Origin: Streptomyces sp. SW4
Lineage (GTDB): Bacteria > Actinomycetota > Actinomycetes > Streptomycetales > Streptomycetaceae
Reading direction: 5' to 3'
Length of the DNA: 64,000 nt
Assembly: GCA_003248315.1 (NCBI GenBank)
Contig: QKWM01000004.1
Coordinates: 2,348,501 to 2,412,500 of the forward strand
Below, one piece after another: positions 48,095 to 58,518 of the stretch. A program made the translations under genes and the position numbers. Under the pieces are notes generated by a model, which was not told the origin of the DNA, ran no database searches, and saw nothing but the letters and a program-made list of their open reading frames with translations. The first letter of the stretch is position 1. Each line of letters starts with the position of its first letter.

Positions 48095-48939
48095 TCAGGC
48101 TCCGGCCGGGCGGTCCTCCCCGCTCTCCCGGCCGGGACGTACGCGGCGGAAGAGCAGGTCGTTCACCACATGACCCTTGTCCAGTCCCTGGCCCTCGAAA
48201 CGGGTCAGCGGGCGATGGGCGGGCCGGGGCGCGAAACCGCCGTCGGGCCGGGTGTTCTCGAAGTCGGGGTGCGCGGTGAAGACCTCGAGCATCTGCTCGG
48301 CGTACGGCTCCCAGTCCGTGGCGCAGTGCACGACGGCGCCGGGCTTGAGCCGGGACGCGGCCAGCGTGAGGAACTCCGGCTGGATCAGCCGCCGCTTGTG
48401 GTGCCGCTTCTTGGGCCAGGGGTCGGGGAAGTAGACGCGGAGCCCGTCGAGGGAGGCGGGGGCCAGCATCTCGCGGAGCAGGATGATCGCGTCGCCGTTG
48501 CCGACGCGGATGTTGGTGAGGCCCTCGCGGTCGGCGAGGTTGAGGAGGTTGCCCTGGCCGGGGGTGTGGACGTCCACGGCGAGGATGTTGGTGTCCGGGT
48601 CGGCGGCGGCCATCTGGGCGGTGGCCTCGCCCATGCCGAAGCCGATCTCCAGTACGACGGGGTTGCCGTTGCCGAAGAGGTCGGCGAGGTCGACGACGCC
48701 GTGCCCGTCGATGTCCAGGCCCCACTTGTGCCACAGCCGCTGCAGGGCGTCCGCCTGGCCGGCGGTCACGCGGCTGCGGCGCGGCTGGAAGCTCCGGATC
48801 CGCCGCTCGAAGTGCGACCCGGCGGGGTCGGCCTTCGGCCCGTCGGGGAACCGGGGCTCGCCCTTGGCCCGCACACGGCGCAGCGACTCGCCGGGGACGT
48901 GACGGGCGGGACGTTCGGGGCGTGATGGGAGTCAGACAC
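48095..48939 (-). CDS. trmB: tRNA (guanine-N7-)-methyltransferase TrmB
   Basis: About 281 aa after one repair near 48896 (VTSP|GESLRRV). SAM-dependent m7G46 methylation of tRNA. Seen: SAM loop VVLEIGFGMGEAT, NILAVDVHTPG, YFPDPWPKKRHHKRRLIQPEF (in two parts; the PDPWPKKRHxKRR signature) and the FE-GxGLDKGH end. The N-terminal extension of ~60 residues is usual in actinobacteria. GTG 48939 starts VSDSHHAPNVPPV. Confidence 0.94.
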
Positions 48940-48970
48940 AGTGCCCTCGATTTTACGGCGCCGGACAGGA

Positions 48971-49110
48971 TGCCCGCGGCGCCGGTGGGGCGGTCGGTCC
49001 GGGGGTGCCTGCGGCGCCGGTGGGGCGGTCGGTCCGGGGTGCCTGCGGCGCCGGTGGGGTGGTCGGATCGGGGGTGCCTGGGGCTCCGGTGGGGTGGTCG
49101 GATCGGGGCC
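48971..49110. repeat. ~34-bp minisatellite between trmB and lhgO
   Basis: Four tandem units with core GCGCCGGTGGGGYGGTCGG and TCGGGGGTGCCTG spacer start near 48971, 49005, 49039 and 49074. The last two units share GGTCGGATCGGGG. They fill the 209-base gap and precede trmB on its strand. Confidence 0.8.
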
Positions 49111-49147
49111 CGTGGCTTCCGCCGGGCGGCCGGCACGGGGTGGGCGG

Positions 49148-50350
49148 TCACGAGCGGCCCAGGGCCTGCAGGGCGCGGCGGGCCACCTCCCGGCCGATCG
49201 GGAGGGACGCCGTCGCCGCCGGCGACGGGGCGTTCAGCACATGGACCGCACGCGCGCCCTCCCGGATCAGGAAGTCGTCCACCAGCGTTCCGTCCGCCAG
49301 GACGGCCTGCGCCCGCACCCCCGCCGCCGTCGGCACCAGGTCGGACGCGGTGACGGACGGCAGCAGCCGGCGCACGGCCGTGGTGAAGGCTCGCTTGGAC
49401 AGCGACCGGCGCAGCTCCCCGGCCCCGTACCGCCAGTGCTGCCGGGCGATGTGCCAGGAACCCGGCCAGCCGAGGGTGGCCGCCAGTTCGCGGGGGCGCA
49501 GCACGCCCCAGCCGTAACCCTCCCGGGCCAGCGCCGGCACCGCGTTGGGCCCGATGTGCACGCTGCCGTCGATCCCGCGGGTGAGGTGCACCCCGAGGAA
49601 GGGGAACGCCGGGTCCGGCACCGGGTAGACCAGCCCGCGCACCAGCTCGGGGCGGGCCAGCTCGTAGTACTCGCCCCGGAAGGGGACGATCCGCATGCCG
49701 GGCTCGTCGCCGGTCATCCGGGCGATCTCGTCGCAGTGCAGCCCCGCGCAGTTGACCAGGACCCGGCCGCGGACCACGTCCCCGGACCGGGTGCGGACCG
49801 CGACGCCGAGGGACGGGCGGCGGTCGATGCGCAGCACCTCCGACCCGTAGCGGATCTCCGCCCCGGAGGACTCGGCCAGCTGCCGGGCCACCGCCACGTA
49901 GTCGCAGACGCCCGTCGTGGCGACGTGTATCGCCGCCAGGCCGCGCACCTCCGGTTCGTACTCCGCGATCTGCGCGGCGCCCAGCTCGCGGACCGGGATG
50001 CCGTTCTCCCGGCCGCGCTGGACCAGGGCGTGCAGGCGGGGCAGCTCCGCGCGGTCCGTGGCCACGATCAGCTTGCCGGTGACGGCGTGCGGGATGTCGT
50101 ACTCCGCGCAGAACTTCACCATCTCCGCCGCACCGCGCACCGCGTACCGCGCCTTGAGGGAGCCCGGGCGGTAGTAGATGCCGCTGTGGATCACGCCGCT
50201 GTTGCGGCCCGTCTGGTGGCGGGCCGGGCCCGGCTCCTTCTCCAGGACCGTGACCCGCGTGCCCGGGGCGGCACGGCTGATCGCGTGCGCCGTCGACAGG
50301 CCGACGATGCCGCCGCCGATCACCAGCACGTCGCAGTCGTGAGCGATCAC
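49148..50350 (-). CDS. lhgO: L-2-hydroxyglutarate oxidase (LhgO-type FAD protein)
   Basis: 400 aa, intact. FAD-dependent DAO-fold oxidoreductase converting L-2-hydroxyglutarate to 2-oxoglutarate, a metabolite-repair role. Dinucleotide fold VLVIGGGIVGLSTAHAI near the start, TVLEKEPGPARHQTGRNSGV, HSGIYYRPGSLKA, NCAGLHCDEIARM, GEYYELARPE, HIGPNAVPALAREG and a C-terminal NAPSPAATASLPIG, all typical. I chose GTG at 50350 because GGGAGGTGG lies 5 bases upstream. Confidence 0.92.
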   Translation of the reverse strand: MIAHDCDVLVIGGGIVGLSTAHAISRAAPGTRVTVLEKEPGPARHQTGRNSGVIHSGIYYRPGSLKARYAVRGAAEMVKFCAEYDIPHAVTGKLIVATDRAELPRLHALVQRGRENGIPVRELGAAQIAEYEPEVRGLAAIHVATTGVCDYVAVARQLAESSGAEIRYGSEVLRIDRRPSLGVAVRTRSGDVVRGRVLVNCAGLHCDEIARMTGDEPGMRIVPFRGEYYELARPELVRGLVYPVPDPAFPFLGVHLTRGIDGSVHIGPNAVPALAREGYGWGVLRPRELAATLGWPGSWHIARQHWRYGAGELRRSLSKRAFTTAVRRLLPSVTASDLVPTAAGVRAQAVLADGTLVDDFLIREGARAVHVLNAPSPAATASLPIGREVARRALQALGRS

Positions 50351-50432
50351 CTGTTCCACCTCCCGGGTCCGATAGTGCACTGCGCCACTGACAGTCGCCT
50401 CAAACCCGGGAGCGGACGCTTCCTCGTCCGGG

Positions 50433-51855
50433 TCAGGCCGGAGCCATCAGCAGCGGGCGGGCGCGCTCGCGCAGCTCCACGACGCGCGGCTCGTCGCCGT
50501 ACGGCTCCAGGCGGTGGAGCAGGTCCTTGACGTACTCGGTGGTACGGGCCGAGGAGATCCGGCCGGCCACCTCCACCGCCCGTACGCCCTGCTCGCAGGC
50601 CGCGTCCAGATTGCCCGACTCCAGCTCGGCGACGGCCGACACCACCAGGCGCAGGCCGTGGGAGCGGACGAACTCCTCCGTGGGCCTGGACAGGGCCTGC
50701 TCGGTGAAGCGGCGCACCTGGCGGGGCGCCTTCAGGTCGCGGTAGCACTCGGCGGCGTCCGCGCAGAAGCGGTCGTAGGAGTAGAAACCCAGCCAGTTCG
50801 GGTCGCTGTCGCCGGGGCGGGCCCGCTCCAGCCAGCTCTCCGCCGCCTTCAGGGCGCCGCCGGCCGCCTGGGCGTCGCCCGCGCGCGCGTGTGCGCGGGC
50901 CTCGACCAGGCGGAAGAAGCTCATCGTGCGCGCGGTGGCCAGGCCGCGGTTGCGTTCCAGGGCCGCCTGGGCGAGGTCCACGCCCTCGTCGCCGAAGCCG
51001 CGGTAGGTGGCCTGGAGCGACATCGACGCCAGGACGTAGCCGCCCAGCGGGACGTCGGCCGCCGCACGGGCCAGGCGCAGGGCCTGGATGTAGTAGCGCT
51101 GGGCCGCCTCCTGCTGGCCGGTGTCGAAGGCCATCCAGCCGGCCAGCCGGGTCAGTTCCGCGGCGGCGCCGAACAGGGCGCGGCCGACCTCGTCGGAGTA
51201 GGAGCCGAGGAGCAGGGGAGCCGCCTCGACGCGTAAGCACTCGGGACCATCGAGGAACGCCAGTCGCCGCCGCCGTACTTGGAATCCCAGCGGCGGGCGT
51301 CCTCGGCCGCCTCGCGCAGCTTCTGCACATCGCTGTGGCCGACTTTGATCGGTGCGCCGGAGCCCTCCGCCGGGCTCGCCTCGCGCGCCACCGAGCTGTC
51401 GGCCGGGGTTATCAGCCAGCGCGAGGCGGGCGTTGCGTATGCGCTCACTGCGAACGATCCGGCGAGCGACTGCCAGATGCCGCCGGAGCCCGCGCGGCGG
51501 CCGGCGAGGTCGAGGCGGTACAGCTCGGTCGCGGACTTCACCGCCTGCCCCACGTCCCGGGGAAGGCGAGGCCCACTTCGGGCGCGGGGTCGGCGTCGGC
51601 CAGGCCGATCTCGTGGAGCGGCACCGGGCGGCCGAGCTTCTGGCCGATGGCGGCGGCGATGAGGTGCGGCGCCGCTCCCTGCGGCACCATGCCCTTCGAG
51701 ACCCAGCGCGCCACCGACGTCTTGTCGTAGCGAAGTGTCAGGCCCCGTTGGGCGCCAAGGTCGTTGACGCGTCGCGCGAGGCCTGCGTTGGAGATTCCCG
51801 CGAGGGCGAGAACGGCGCCGAGCTTTTCGTTCGGCCCGCGTTGCTCCCTGGACAT
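50433..51855 (-). CDS. NsdA-like/sporulation-associated regulator (HTH plus TPR-like)
   Basis: About 474 aa after two repairs, near 51562 and 51236. N-terminal HTH-like segment: LAGISNAGLARRVNDLGAQ, then YDKTSVARWVSKGMVPQ. The middle has SGGIWQSLAGSFAVSAYATP and ITPADSSVAREA. The C-terminal half is TPR-like helices (QQEAAQRYYIQALRLARAA, GVDLAQAALERNRGLA). This architecture is the Streptomyces 'sporulation associated protein' group related to NsdA, which represses antibiotic production and sporulation in S. coelicolor. ATG 51855 with GAGGGG upstream. Confidence 0.82.
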
Positions 51856-52570
51856 GCGCCACCCCTCGACACAGACGGCTGCCGCGCTGGCATAACCACG
51901 CGGCATTCGTAAACCCAGCGTAGTTCGCCGCATCCCAAGCGTTAAGGGGCATTGTTCCGGATGGCGGGATTGTGGTCCGTACTGAAGTGCGGCCCTTGTA
52001 CGGACTGTTGCCGTGTGCTCCCGTTGTGTGGCCGTGCGCCCGTACGTGCGCTCTTCTCCGGCCATCGGGGAGCGGTTCCATGGGCGGTGCGTGGGTCGGC
52101 CCGCTGTACTGGATCCAGTGGGCTGGGGAACACCGCCGTCTTCATCCCGCGGGCGGCGGACCGGTCCGGGAGGCGTGTCCCGTCTCCCGGACCGCGCGCC
52201 GGCCGAGGGGCGCGCGATCCTGTACGGAGCGTGTTCGAACGCGTCTCCGGTACGGTGATTTGGCCGAAAATAGACCCCGCCGCTTTCGGGTGACGACCGC
52301 TCCCACCATGGCAGTTGAGGGCGCGTTGGGTGTGGTGGGGGCGCGTAGCGGGGGCGCATTCGCGTCGTAGTCGTCGACGGTGCGCGGGGTGTCGGCGCTC
52401 CCGGAGAGAGGCCGTGTGCGGGTCCGTGGGGGCGCGCACGAGGGGGCACATCGGGGAGCACATGCGGGAGCACGGGCGGCTCCGCCGATGCTCCGGGGCG
52501 CACCCTTCATGGCAGCATGGGGAACCAGTTCGTACGGTGCACTGGTTGTCCACAGCCTGTGGAGGCGGCG
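51856..52570. promoter_or_regulatory. 715-base intergenic region with hairpin and DnaA box
   Basis: No supported gene despite several Arg-rich open frames. A hairpin CGGTCCGGGAG/CTCCCGGACCG is at 52162-52194. AT-richer DNA (GATTTGGCCGAAAATAGACC) is near 52258. The 3' end contains TTGTCCACA at 52546-52554 inside TCCACAGCCTGTGGA, 17 bases before the next start codon. Divergent promoters for the regulator and the asparagine-synthetase-like gene must be here. Confidence 0.5.
52546..52554 (+). promoter_or_regulatory. DnaA-box-like TTGTCCACA
   Basis: Exact match to the Streptomyces DnaA box as I know it, overlapping a 15-base palindrome (TCCACAGCCTGTGGA) just before the ribosome site of the gene at 52571. 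Confidence 0.5.
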
Positions 52571-54788
52571 ATGCGGTGGTTGGTGGGATGGAGCAGCACC
52601 GCCTCGGGAGCCGTGGGGCCGGGGCTGCGGGCGCCGTGGGCGCCATGGGAGGCGTGGGGGCTTCGGGGGCCTGGGGGCTCCGAGGGTTCCGGCGGTTCCG
52701 GGGGTTCCGGGGTCCCGGGGGTTCCGGGGTGCCTGGGGCGGGTCCGCGGGGGCCATGGGGTACGACGGCGAGACCGTGCAACCGGTCGGCTCCCAACTGC
52801 TGTGGGGCGACCCCGACCCCCTGTGGGCGGTCGGTGACTGGCGCCCCGACGAGGTACGCGTCGTGGCCGCCGACGCCCGGACCCGCATCGCCGTCCTCGG
52901 TATCTGCGGCGCCACGGACGAACAACTGCGCGTCGCCCTGTTCGCCGCACGCGGCGGCGCACTCCGGCACCTCACCGCATGGCCCGGCAGCTACACCGCC
53001 GTCGTCCAGGTCGGGCGCCGGATCACCGTCTGCGGCGACATCGCCGGCGCACGGCCCGTCTTCTACACCCCCTGGGCCGACGGCACCGCCTACGCCACGG
53101 CCGCCCTGCCGCTGGCCGACCTCGTCGAGGCCAACCTCGACTTCGGCTACCTCGCCGCGGTGCTGGCCGCGCCCGACGTGCCGGCCGCGCTGGACGACTC
53201 CACCCCGTACGACGGCGTGAAACGCATTCCGCCGGGGCACGCGCTGATCCTGCGCGCGGGGGCGCGTGAGATCGCCGGGTACGAACCCGTGGCCTCGCTC
53301 GCGGTCGCCGCGCCCGCCGCCGACCCGGACCGGGCCGTGGACGGCGTACGGGACGCGCTCGTGGAAGCGGTGCGGACACGGCTCGCCGCCCCCGGCACGT
53401 CCCGGGCGACGGCATCGACCCCGGGCCCGTCCCCGGCATGGGGCCCGCCGAGCGGCGCGCCGCCCGCGGGATGCCGGTGCCCGGCATCGGCGCCGACCTG
53501 TCCGGCGGGCCCGCCTCCGGGACCCTGGCGCTGCTGGCGGCCGGGCTGCCCGGGATGCCGGGGACCGTGCTCGGGCACGGCACCGGCGCGGGGGAGCGGC
53601 TGCTCGCCGTCACCTTCAACGACCTGGCCGTCGGCGGGCGCGAGGCCGAACTGGAACGGGCCGGGGCGCTCGCGGCCAACCCTCGGCTGCACCACGTCGT
53701 CGTCACCGGGGCGAGGAGTCGCTGCCGTACGCCGACCTGGACGGGCCGCTGACGGACGAGCCCGGTGCCTGCCTGGTGACGGCGGCGCGGCACCGGGCGC
53801 GGCTCGCCGCCGGGAGCGCCGACCACTTCACCGGGTACGGGGCGCGGCAGGTGCTGGACGCGCATCCGGCGCGGCTGGCCGACCTGCTGATGGACCGCAA
53901 GCGGCGCCATCTGGTGCGGCCGGTCGCCGCGCTGGCCAAGGCGGACGGGTCGGTGATGGTGCCGGCGCGGGTGTACGCCGCCGCGCGGCGGCTGGCGCGG
54001 ACGCCGTACCGGGTGGGGCTGGAGGTGTTGGCCGAGCAGTTGCTGCGGCGGCGGTTCGACGCCGGGGCGGGGGCGCTGGAGGCGTCGCTCGCCGCGCTGA
54101 GCTGGGGCAGACCCGGGCCGGCGGCGCGGTGGCTGACCGGGGAGGCGCTGGCTGAAGTATCGGTTCGGCTGCAGGCGGCCGTGCAGCGGGCGGGGCCGGG
54201 CCGGGGCAGCGGCCCGGTGAGTTCCGGGCGCGGGCGGCGCTGGCGCGGCAGGCGGCCGAGTTGCGGGTGCTGGAGCAGGCGGCGGAGATCCGCTCGCAGC
54301 GGCTGCACGCGCCGTTCCTCGACAACCAGGTCGTGCGGGCGTGCCGGGCGCTGCCGGAGGCGTTGCGGGTACGGCCCGGGGCGCGGGCGGCGATCCTGCG
54401 GACGGTGCTGGAGCGGGCCGGGGTGAGCGAGCTGCCGAGCGGGTGGGGGGCTCCGACGCAGGCCGTGGCGGCGGCGACGGCGCGGGCGGGGGTGCGGGCG
54501 GCCGCGGAGGCTCTGCTGGGGTTGTTCGAGAGGCCGTTGCTGGCGGAGGCCGGGCTTGTGGAGGCGCGGGTCGTGCGGAAGGCGCTGCGGGCGGCTGCTG
54601 CGGGGGAGCCGTTGCCGTTGGACGGGCTGGCGGATCTGGTCTCGCTGGAGCTGTGGCTCATCCGTCTGCTCGCGCGGCGCGGCACGTGCTGGACGGGGAC
54701 GCCGGCTAGGGCGCGGGCGGTCCCGGCCGGCATCGCGCCGCAGCGGGGAGCGCTGGGGGGTGGGGTGCCGCCGGCGGTCCGGCAGTAG
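52571..54788 (+). CDS. Asparagine-synthetase-like protein lacking key residues
   Basis: About 740 aa after five repairs: two in the G-rich 52640-52740 stretch, then about 53398, 53712 and 54205. Start MRWLVGWSSTASG at 52571 after GGAGG; the usual Cys2 nucleophile of class II glutaminases is absent. An N-terminal glutaminase-like fold is suggested by VQVGRRITVCGDIAGARPVFY and IPPGHALILRAGAREI. The synthetase-like half has DLSGGPASGTLALLAAGLPG where a true PP-loop would be SGG-x-DS, so the Asp is lost. It also has DHFTGYGARQVLDAHPARL, QRLHAPFLDNQVVRACRALP and LPSGWGAPTQAV. It may be a macrolactam-type or degenerate amidotransferase. No lasso-peptide partners are nearby. Divergent from the sporulation regulator. 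Confidence 0.75.
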
Positions 54789-55345
54789 GCGCCGCGGCTG
54801 CGGGTGGGGCTGGGGTGGGGTGGGGGGTGTCCGTCCTCGGAACGCCGCGAAACCGTCCCTCTGAACAGGACCCGGCGCCCCCTCGCGACGTCCCTGCGGG
54901 CGAACACCCCCCACCCCACCCCCTCCGCGCCGTACCCGCCCGCGAGTTCACGGGGGCCCGCCCCAAGCCACCCACCCGCGGCCACTCCGTCCCCCCAGCC
55001 GCAAGCGTCCCTTCCCCCAGCCACAGTGCGCCCGGTCCCGTCGAGCCGCGGACCGCCGAGCCGCCCAGCCGCGGGGACCGGCGAGCCCGCCCAGCCGCGG
55101 GCGCCGGCCCGGCCCCGCTGGCCCAGCCGCGGGCGCCGGCCCGGCCCCGCTGGCCCAGCCGCGGGCGCCGGCCCGACCCCGACCCGCCCAGCCGCGGGCA
55201 GTCGTGCCGCTGGGGCGGCACGGGTGGGCGCGGGCGGCACCCCGCCAACGCCGGGCTGCGCAACGCCCCGACGCCGGCACCCGCGCCGGGTGACTCCGAA
55301 ACAGCCGGCACCCGCGCCTTACCCCCGGACAGCCGGCGGCACGCG
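54789..55345. other. Convergent intergenic region, GC-rich with minisatellite
   Basis: No gene is supported over ~560 bases. Its centre is a GC-rich tandem repeat (separate entry). The Pro/Gly/Arg-rich open frames through it are composition artefacts. Confidence 0.5.
55090..55183. repeat. 32-bp minisatellite between convergent genes
   Basis: Units beginning CCCAGCCGCGGGCGCCGGCC start at 55090, 55122 and 55154; the first two are identical over 32 bases and the third is partial. Diverged copies flank the block on both sides (around 55067 and 55187). Confidence 0.8.
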
Positions 55346-57211
55346 CTAGGTGCAGGTGAACCGCGACTCCGCCCAGTCCGCAAGGGTCACCTTGTCGAAG
55401 GGCCGCACCGGCTCGACCACCAGGCGAACCGTTTCCCGACCCGCGATGTCCACCCGCACGGGCACCGCCGGCTCACCGCCCTTGACCACACCGGACCGCC
55501 ACAACGGCACCCCGTCGCCGAGCACCGAGAAGCGCACCTTGCCGATCTTCATCATCAGGTCGTCGACACCGACGAGCGCCTCGTACGACGAGCACTCGCG
55601 GTTGAGGTCGATGGTCACCCCGGAACTGCCGTGCACCGTGACGCCGTGGGCGTAGCGCGTGCCGGCGATCGACACGCTCTGGCGTTGCCACGCCCAGCTG
55701 CTCTCCGCCATCCGCATCTCGGGCCGCGTGCCGTCCCCGGTGACGTCGTACGCCAGCTCGCTCCAGCGGTACACCTCGGGGGTCGGGGGAGGCGGTGGCG
55801 GTGGTGGTGTCGGCGTCGGCGTCGGTGACGGTGGTGGGGGCGGAGGTGTCGGTGTGGGAGTGGGAGTGGGGGTTGGGGTCGGTGTGGGGGTGGGGGACGG
55901 TGTGGACGAAGGCGTCGGGGTCGGGGTCGGTTTGGGGTTGGGGCCGGAGGGGCCGGCGGTGGGGGGACGGGGGCTGGGGGACGGCTGGGCCGCGGGGGCC
56001 GATGTCGGAGGGGCCGCCTTCGGCGGGGGCGGCTTCTGCTGGCCCTCGTTGCCGGCCAGCGCCAGCACCACCGCCGCGATGCCCGCCGCGACCACACCGG
56101 CCGCGATCCCGGCCTTCACCGGAGCGCCGAGTCCCTCCGAGGCCGCGGCCCCGCCCGACGCACCGCCGCCGCCCGAGGACGCCGCCGCGGCACCGGCGGC
56201 ACCGGCAGTCCCGGCGCCCCGGCGATGATCCCGGCCGCCTTGGCGTACCCGGCGGCGCCGAACCAGCCGATGACCGCCACCGGCACGACCGCCGGAATGC
56301 CGCTCGCGACTTCCTGGAGCTGACTGGCGGCCAGCCGGCACTTGGCGCACTCCTCCAGGTGCTTGCGCAGGCCCCGCTCCGCCCGGGTGCGCAGCCTGCC
56401 CGGGCGTACGTCCCCAGCCGGTCGGCGTAACGGGCGCACTCCTCGTCGTCGGCGAGCGCGGTGGAGACGTGCGCCTGGAGATACGCCTGCTTCAGACCCT
56501 CCCGCGCCCGGCTGGCGAGTACGCGCGTGCCGTTGGCGTCCAGACCGAAGAGCGCGGCGACGTCGCTCGGCGACTCGTCCTCGACCTCCGTGTGCCACAG
56601 CACGGCCTGCCACCGCTCCGGCAGCGACCGGAACGCCTGCATGGCCAGGGACTGCTCGGCCTCGTGCAGGGCCCGCACGTCCGCGCCGAGCTCCAGCGTG
56701 TCGTCGTCCGCACCCGACGACACCCGGGCCGACTGCGCGGCGAACACCGCGAAGTCGTCGACGAGCTGCTCCCGCCGGGCCGACTGCGTCCAGCCGGCCG
56801 CGACCCGGCGGACGGACGTGAGCAGATACGCGCGTACGGCGTGCTCGGGCCCCGAGCCGCCGCGCACCGCCTGCAGCATGCGGGCGAAGACCTCGGCGGT
56901 CAGATCGTCCGCGGTGTGGGAGTCGCGGCAGCAGGTACGGGCGTACCGGCGCACGGCATCGGCATGGCGCCGGTACAGCTCCTCGTACGCCGAGTCGTCA
57001 CCCGAGCGCATCCGGCCGATCAGCTCGGCGTCGGACGGCGGCAGCTCGCGCGGCGGCGGCAGGACGCTGTCCTCGTGCAGCTCCCGCTGGGCCGGAACCC
57101 CGGGCCCCTCCCGGGCACGGCCGCCGGCCCGCCCTGGCTCGGCACCTGCGGCAGGCCGCCGGCCTCGGAGTCCCCGTCCTCGAGTGACCCGCCCCGCTCG
57201 TCAACGCTCAT
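55346..57211 (-). CDS. ECF-type sigma factor fused to zinc finger, membrane span and NPCBM domain
   Basis: About 622 aa after three repairs. Order: short acidic N-terminus (MSVDERGGSLEDGDSEAGGL); sigma region 2 (DDSAYEELYRRHADAVRRYA, TADDLTAEVFARML); sigma region 4 (LPERWQAVLWHTEVEDESPS, VAALFGLDANGTRVLASRAR); a ZAS-type zinc finger HLEECAKCR in the anti-sigma position; a membrane span (AGIAAGVVAAGIAAVVLALAG); a Pro/Thr linker (PTPTPTP...); and an extracytoplasmic NPCBM carbohydrate-binding domain (WSELAYDVTGDGT, GTRYAHGVTVHGSSGVTIDL, LVGVDDLMMKIGKV). It is thus a sigma factor tethered to the membrane with its own sugar sensor; release by proteolysis is a natural hypothesis. atrA lies upstream on the same strand. 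Confidence 0.87.
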
Positions 57212-57377
57212 CGCGGAAAGCCCCCGCCAACTGCCCGACCCGTTCTGAACACCGGGTCAGCGTGCCACAGGGCCCCCAGGACCGTACCCCCGGTAGGAAC
57301 CATCACCCGTCCGAGGGGTTCTGCCTCCCGCCTGTACTGACGATCACCCTTACGGGGAAGGATCCCCGTCGGCCCGC

Positions 57378-58147
57378 TCACGCCGGCCGCGAGCGCAGGC
57401 CCTCCAGCAGGATGTCGAGCAGCCGCGCCGACGCCGCCGCCTGCTGCGCCGGGTCCGGCAGCGAGGGCGCCGCCGTGGCTATCACCAGCAGCACGTCCGA
57501 GACGGAGACGTCCGGACGCAGCTCGCCCGCCGCGCGGGCCCGATCCACGAGCCGGCCCACGACCTCCAGGAGCGCCGCCGCCCCCGCGTCGTCCACCGTC
57601 TCCGCCTCCGCGGCCGGCTCCGGCCCGTCCGGCACCAGGCGCAGCTCGCCCCGCCCGGCTGGATCCGCTGCTGCGGCACCCGCGGCTCCCCGGCCACGAC
57701 CTGGTCCGCGCGCTCGTCGGCCACGCCGACCCGCAGCACCTGCGGCGGCAGCAGCCGCCCGGCACCGGAGGCCACCGACGTCCGCAGGAAGCGCGACAGC
57801 GCCGACCACGGCTCGTCCTCCTGCCCGAGCGCCGCACGCGCCTGGTCGGTCAGCCGGGCCGTCTCCTCCTCGGCTATCCGCCGCACCAGGACGTCCTTGC
57901 TCGGGAAGCGGCGGTACACCGTGCCCACCCCGACCCGGGCGCGTCGCGCCACGTCCTCCATCGGCGCCCCGTACCCCAGCTCACCGAACACCTCGCGCGC
58001 CGCGCGCAGCACGTGCTCCAGATTGCGCTGGGCGTCCACGCGCAGCGGCGTCGTGCGCGACGTGTCACCGCGGCCGTTGCCCGCCGCCGCGCTCATCGCG
58101 CCGCCGGCGGCGACGGTGGACGACCAATGAGGGTCCTGAACATGCAT
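57378..58147 (-). CDS. atrA: AtrA, TetR-family global regulator
   Basis: About 256 aa after one repair near 57652. Starts MHVQDPHWSS; TetR HTH NLEHVLRAAREVFGELGYGA to RRARVGVGTVYRRFPSKDVLVRR. The ligand-binding half has EPWSALSRFLRTSVASGAG and AASARLLDILLEGLRSRPA. The sequence and the neighbours (sigma fusion, ndh, PAS-SpoIIE, MFS, MarR) fit AtrA of S. coelicolor, an activator of actinorhodin and streptomycin pathway genes and of N-acetylglucosamine uptake. ATG 58147 has GGGGGA upstream. Residues ~165-200 are Pro/Gln/Glu-rich and variable. Confidence 0.9.
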
Positions 58148-58518
58148 GACAATCCCCCGGTAATGACGTCTCCCCCCGGAGACTCTCCCCGCCATCGAAA
58201 TCCGGAGCGGGCGGAACGGGCCGCTCACCGGCCCCGCCCGTCGCGGACCCGATGCGCACATCCCCCCACACCCGTGGACACGAACATAGTTGAGCGAGGG
58301 TCAATTCAGAAGGGGCAGGTTCCGCACGGAGCGCCCCACGATCGGAGTACGCACCGTTCCGGCCCGGAATGCCATCCCGCCCGACCCCCGCCCCGACACC
58401 GCTGACCTGCGCGATTCCCCGGCAGGGTGACAATGCGGCGAGGCCGTGGCCGTCGCGCGTTCCGGTCATACAAATCGCCGGGCCTGTGGACAAACGCAAG
58501 CGACGGGTGCGTCATGGG
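58148..58518. promoter_or_regulatory. Divergent atrA-ndh promoter region
   Basis: No gene is seen in ~370 bases. Contains GGAATGCCATCCC at 58367, a near-palindrome that could be an autoregulatory TetR site, and a DnaA-box sequence TGTGGACAA at 58485-58493. Confidence 0.5.
58485..58493 (-). promoter_or_regulatory. DnaA-box-like TTGTCCACA (minus strand)
   Basis: Exact 9-base match 26 bases before the ndh start codon; the second such box in this window. Confidence 0.5.

Noticed and set aside
51942..53240. Long minus-strand frame across the gap at 52 kb
   Set aside because: Arg/Pro-rich composition and wrong third-position bias; it overlaps the asparagine-synthetase-like gene antisense.
52571..54788. 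Lasso-peptide cluster around the asparagine-synthetase-like gene
   Set aside because: No precursor, leader peptidase or RRE gene is seen within several kb.
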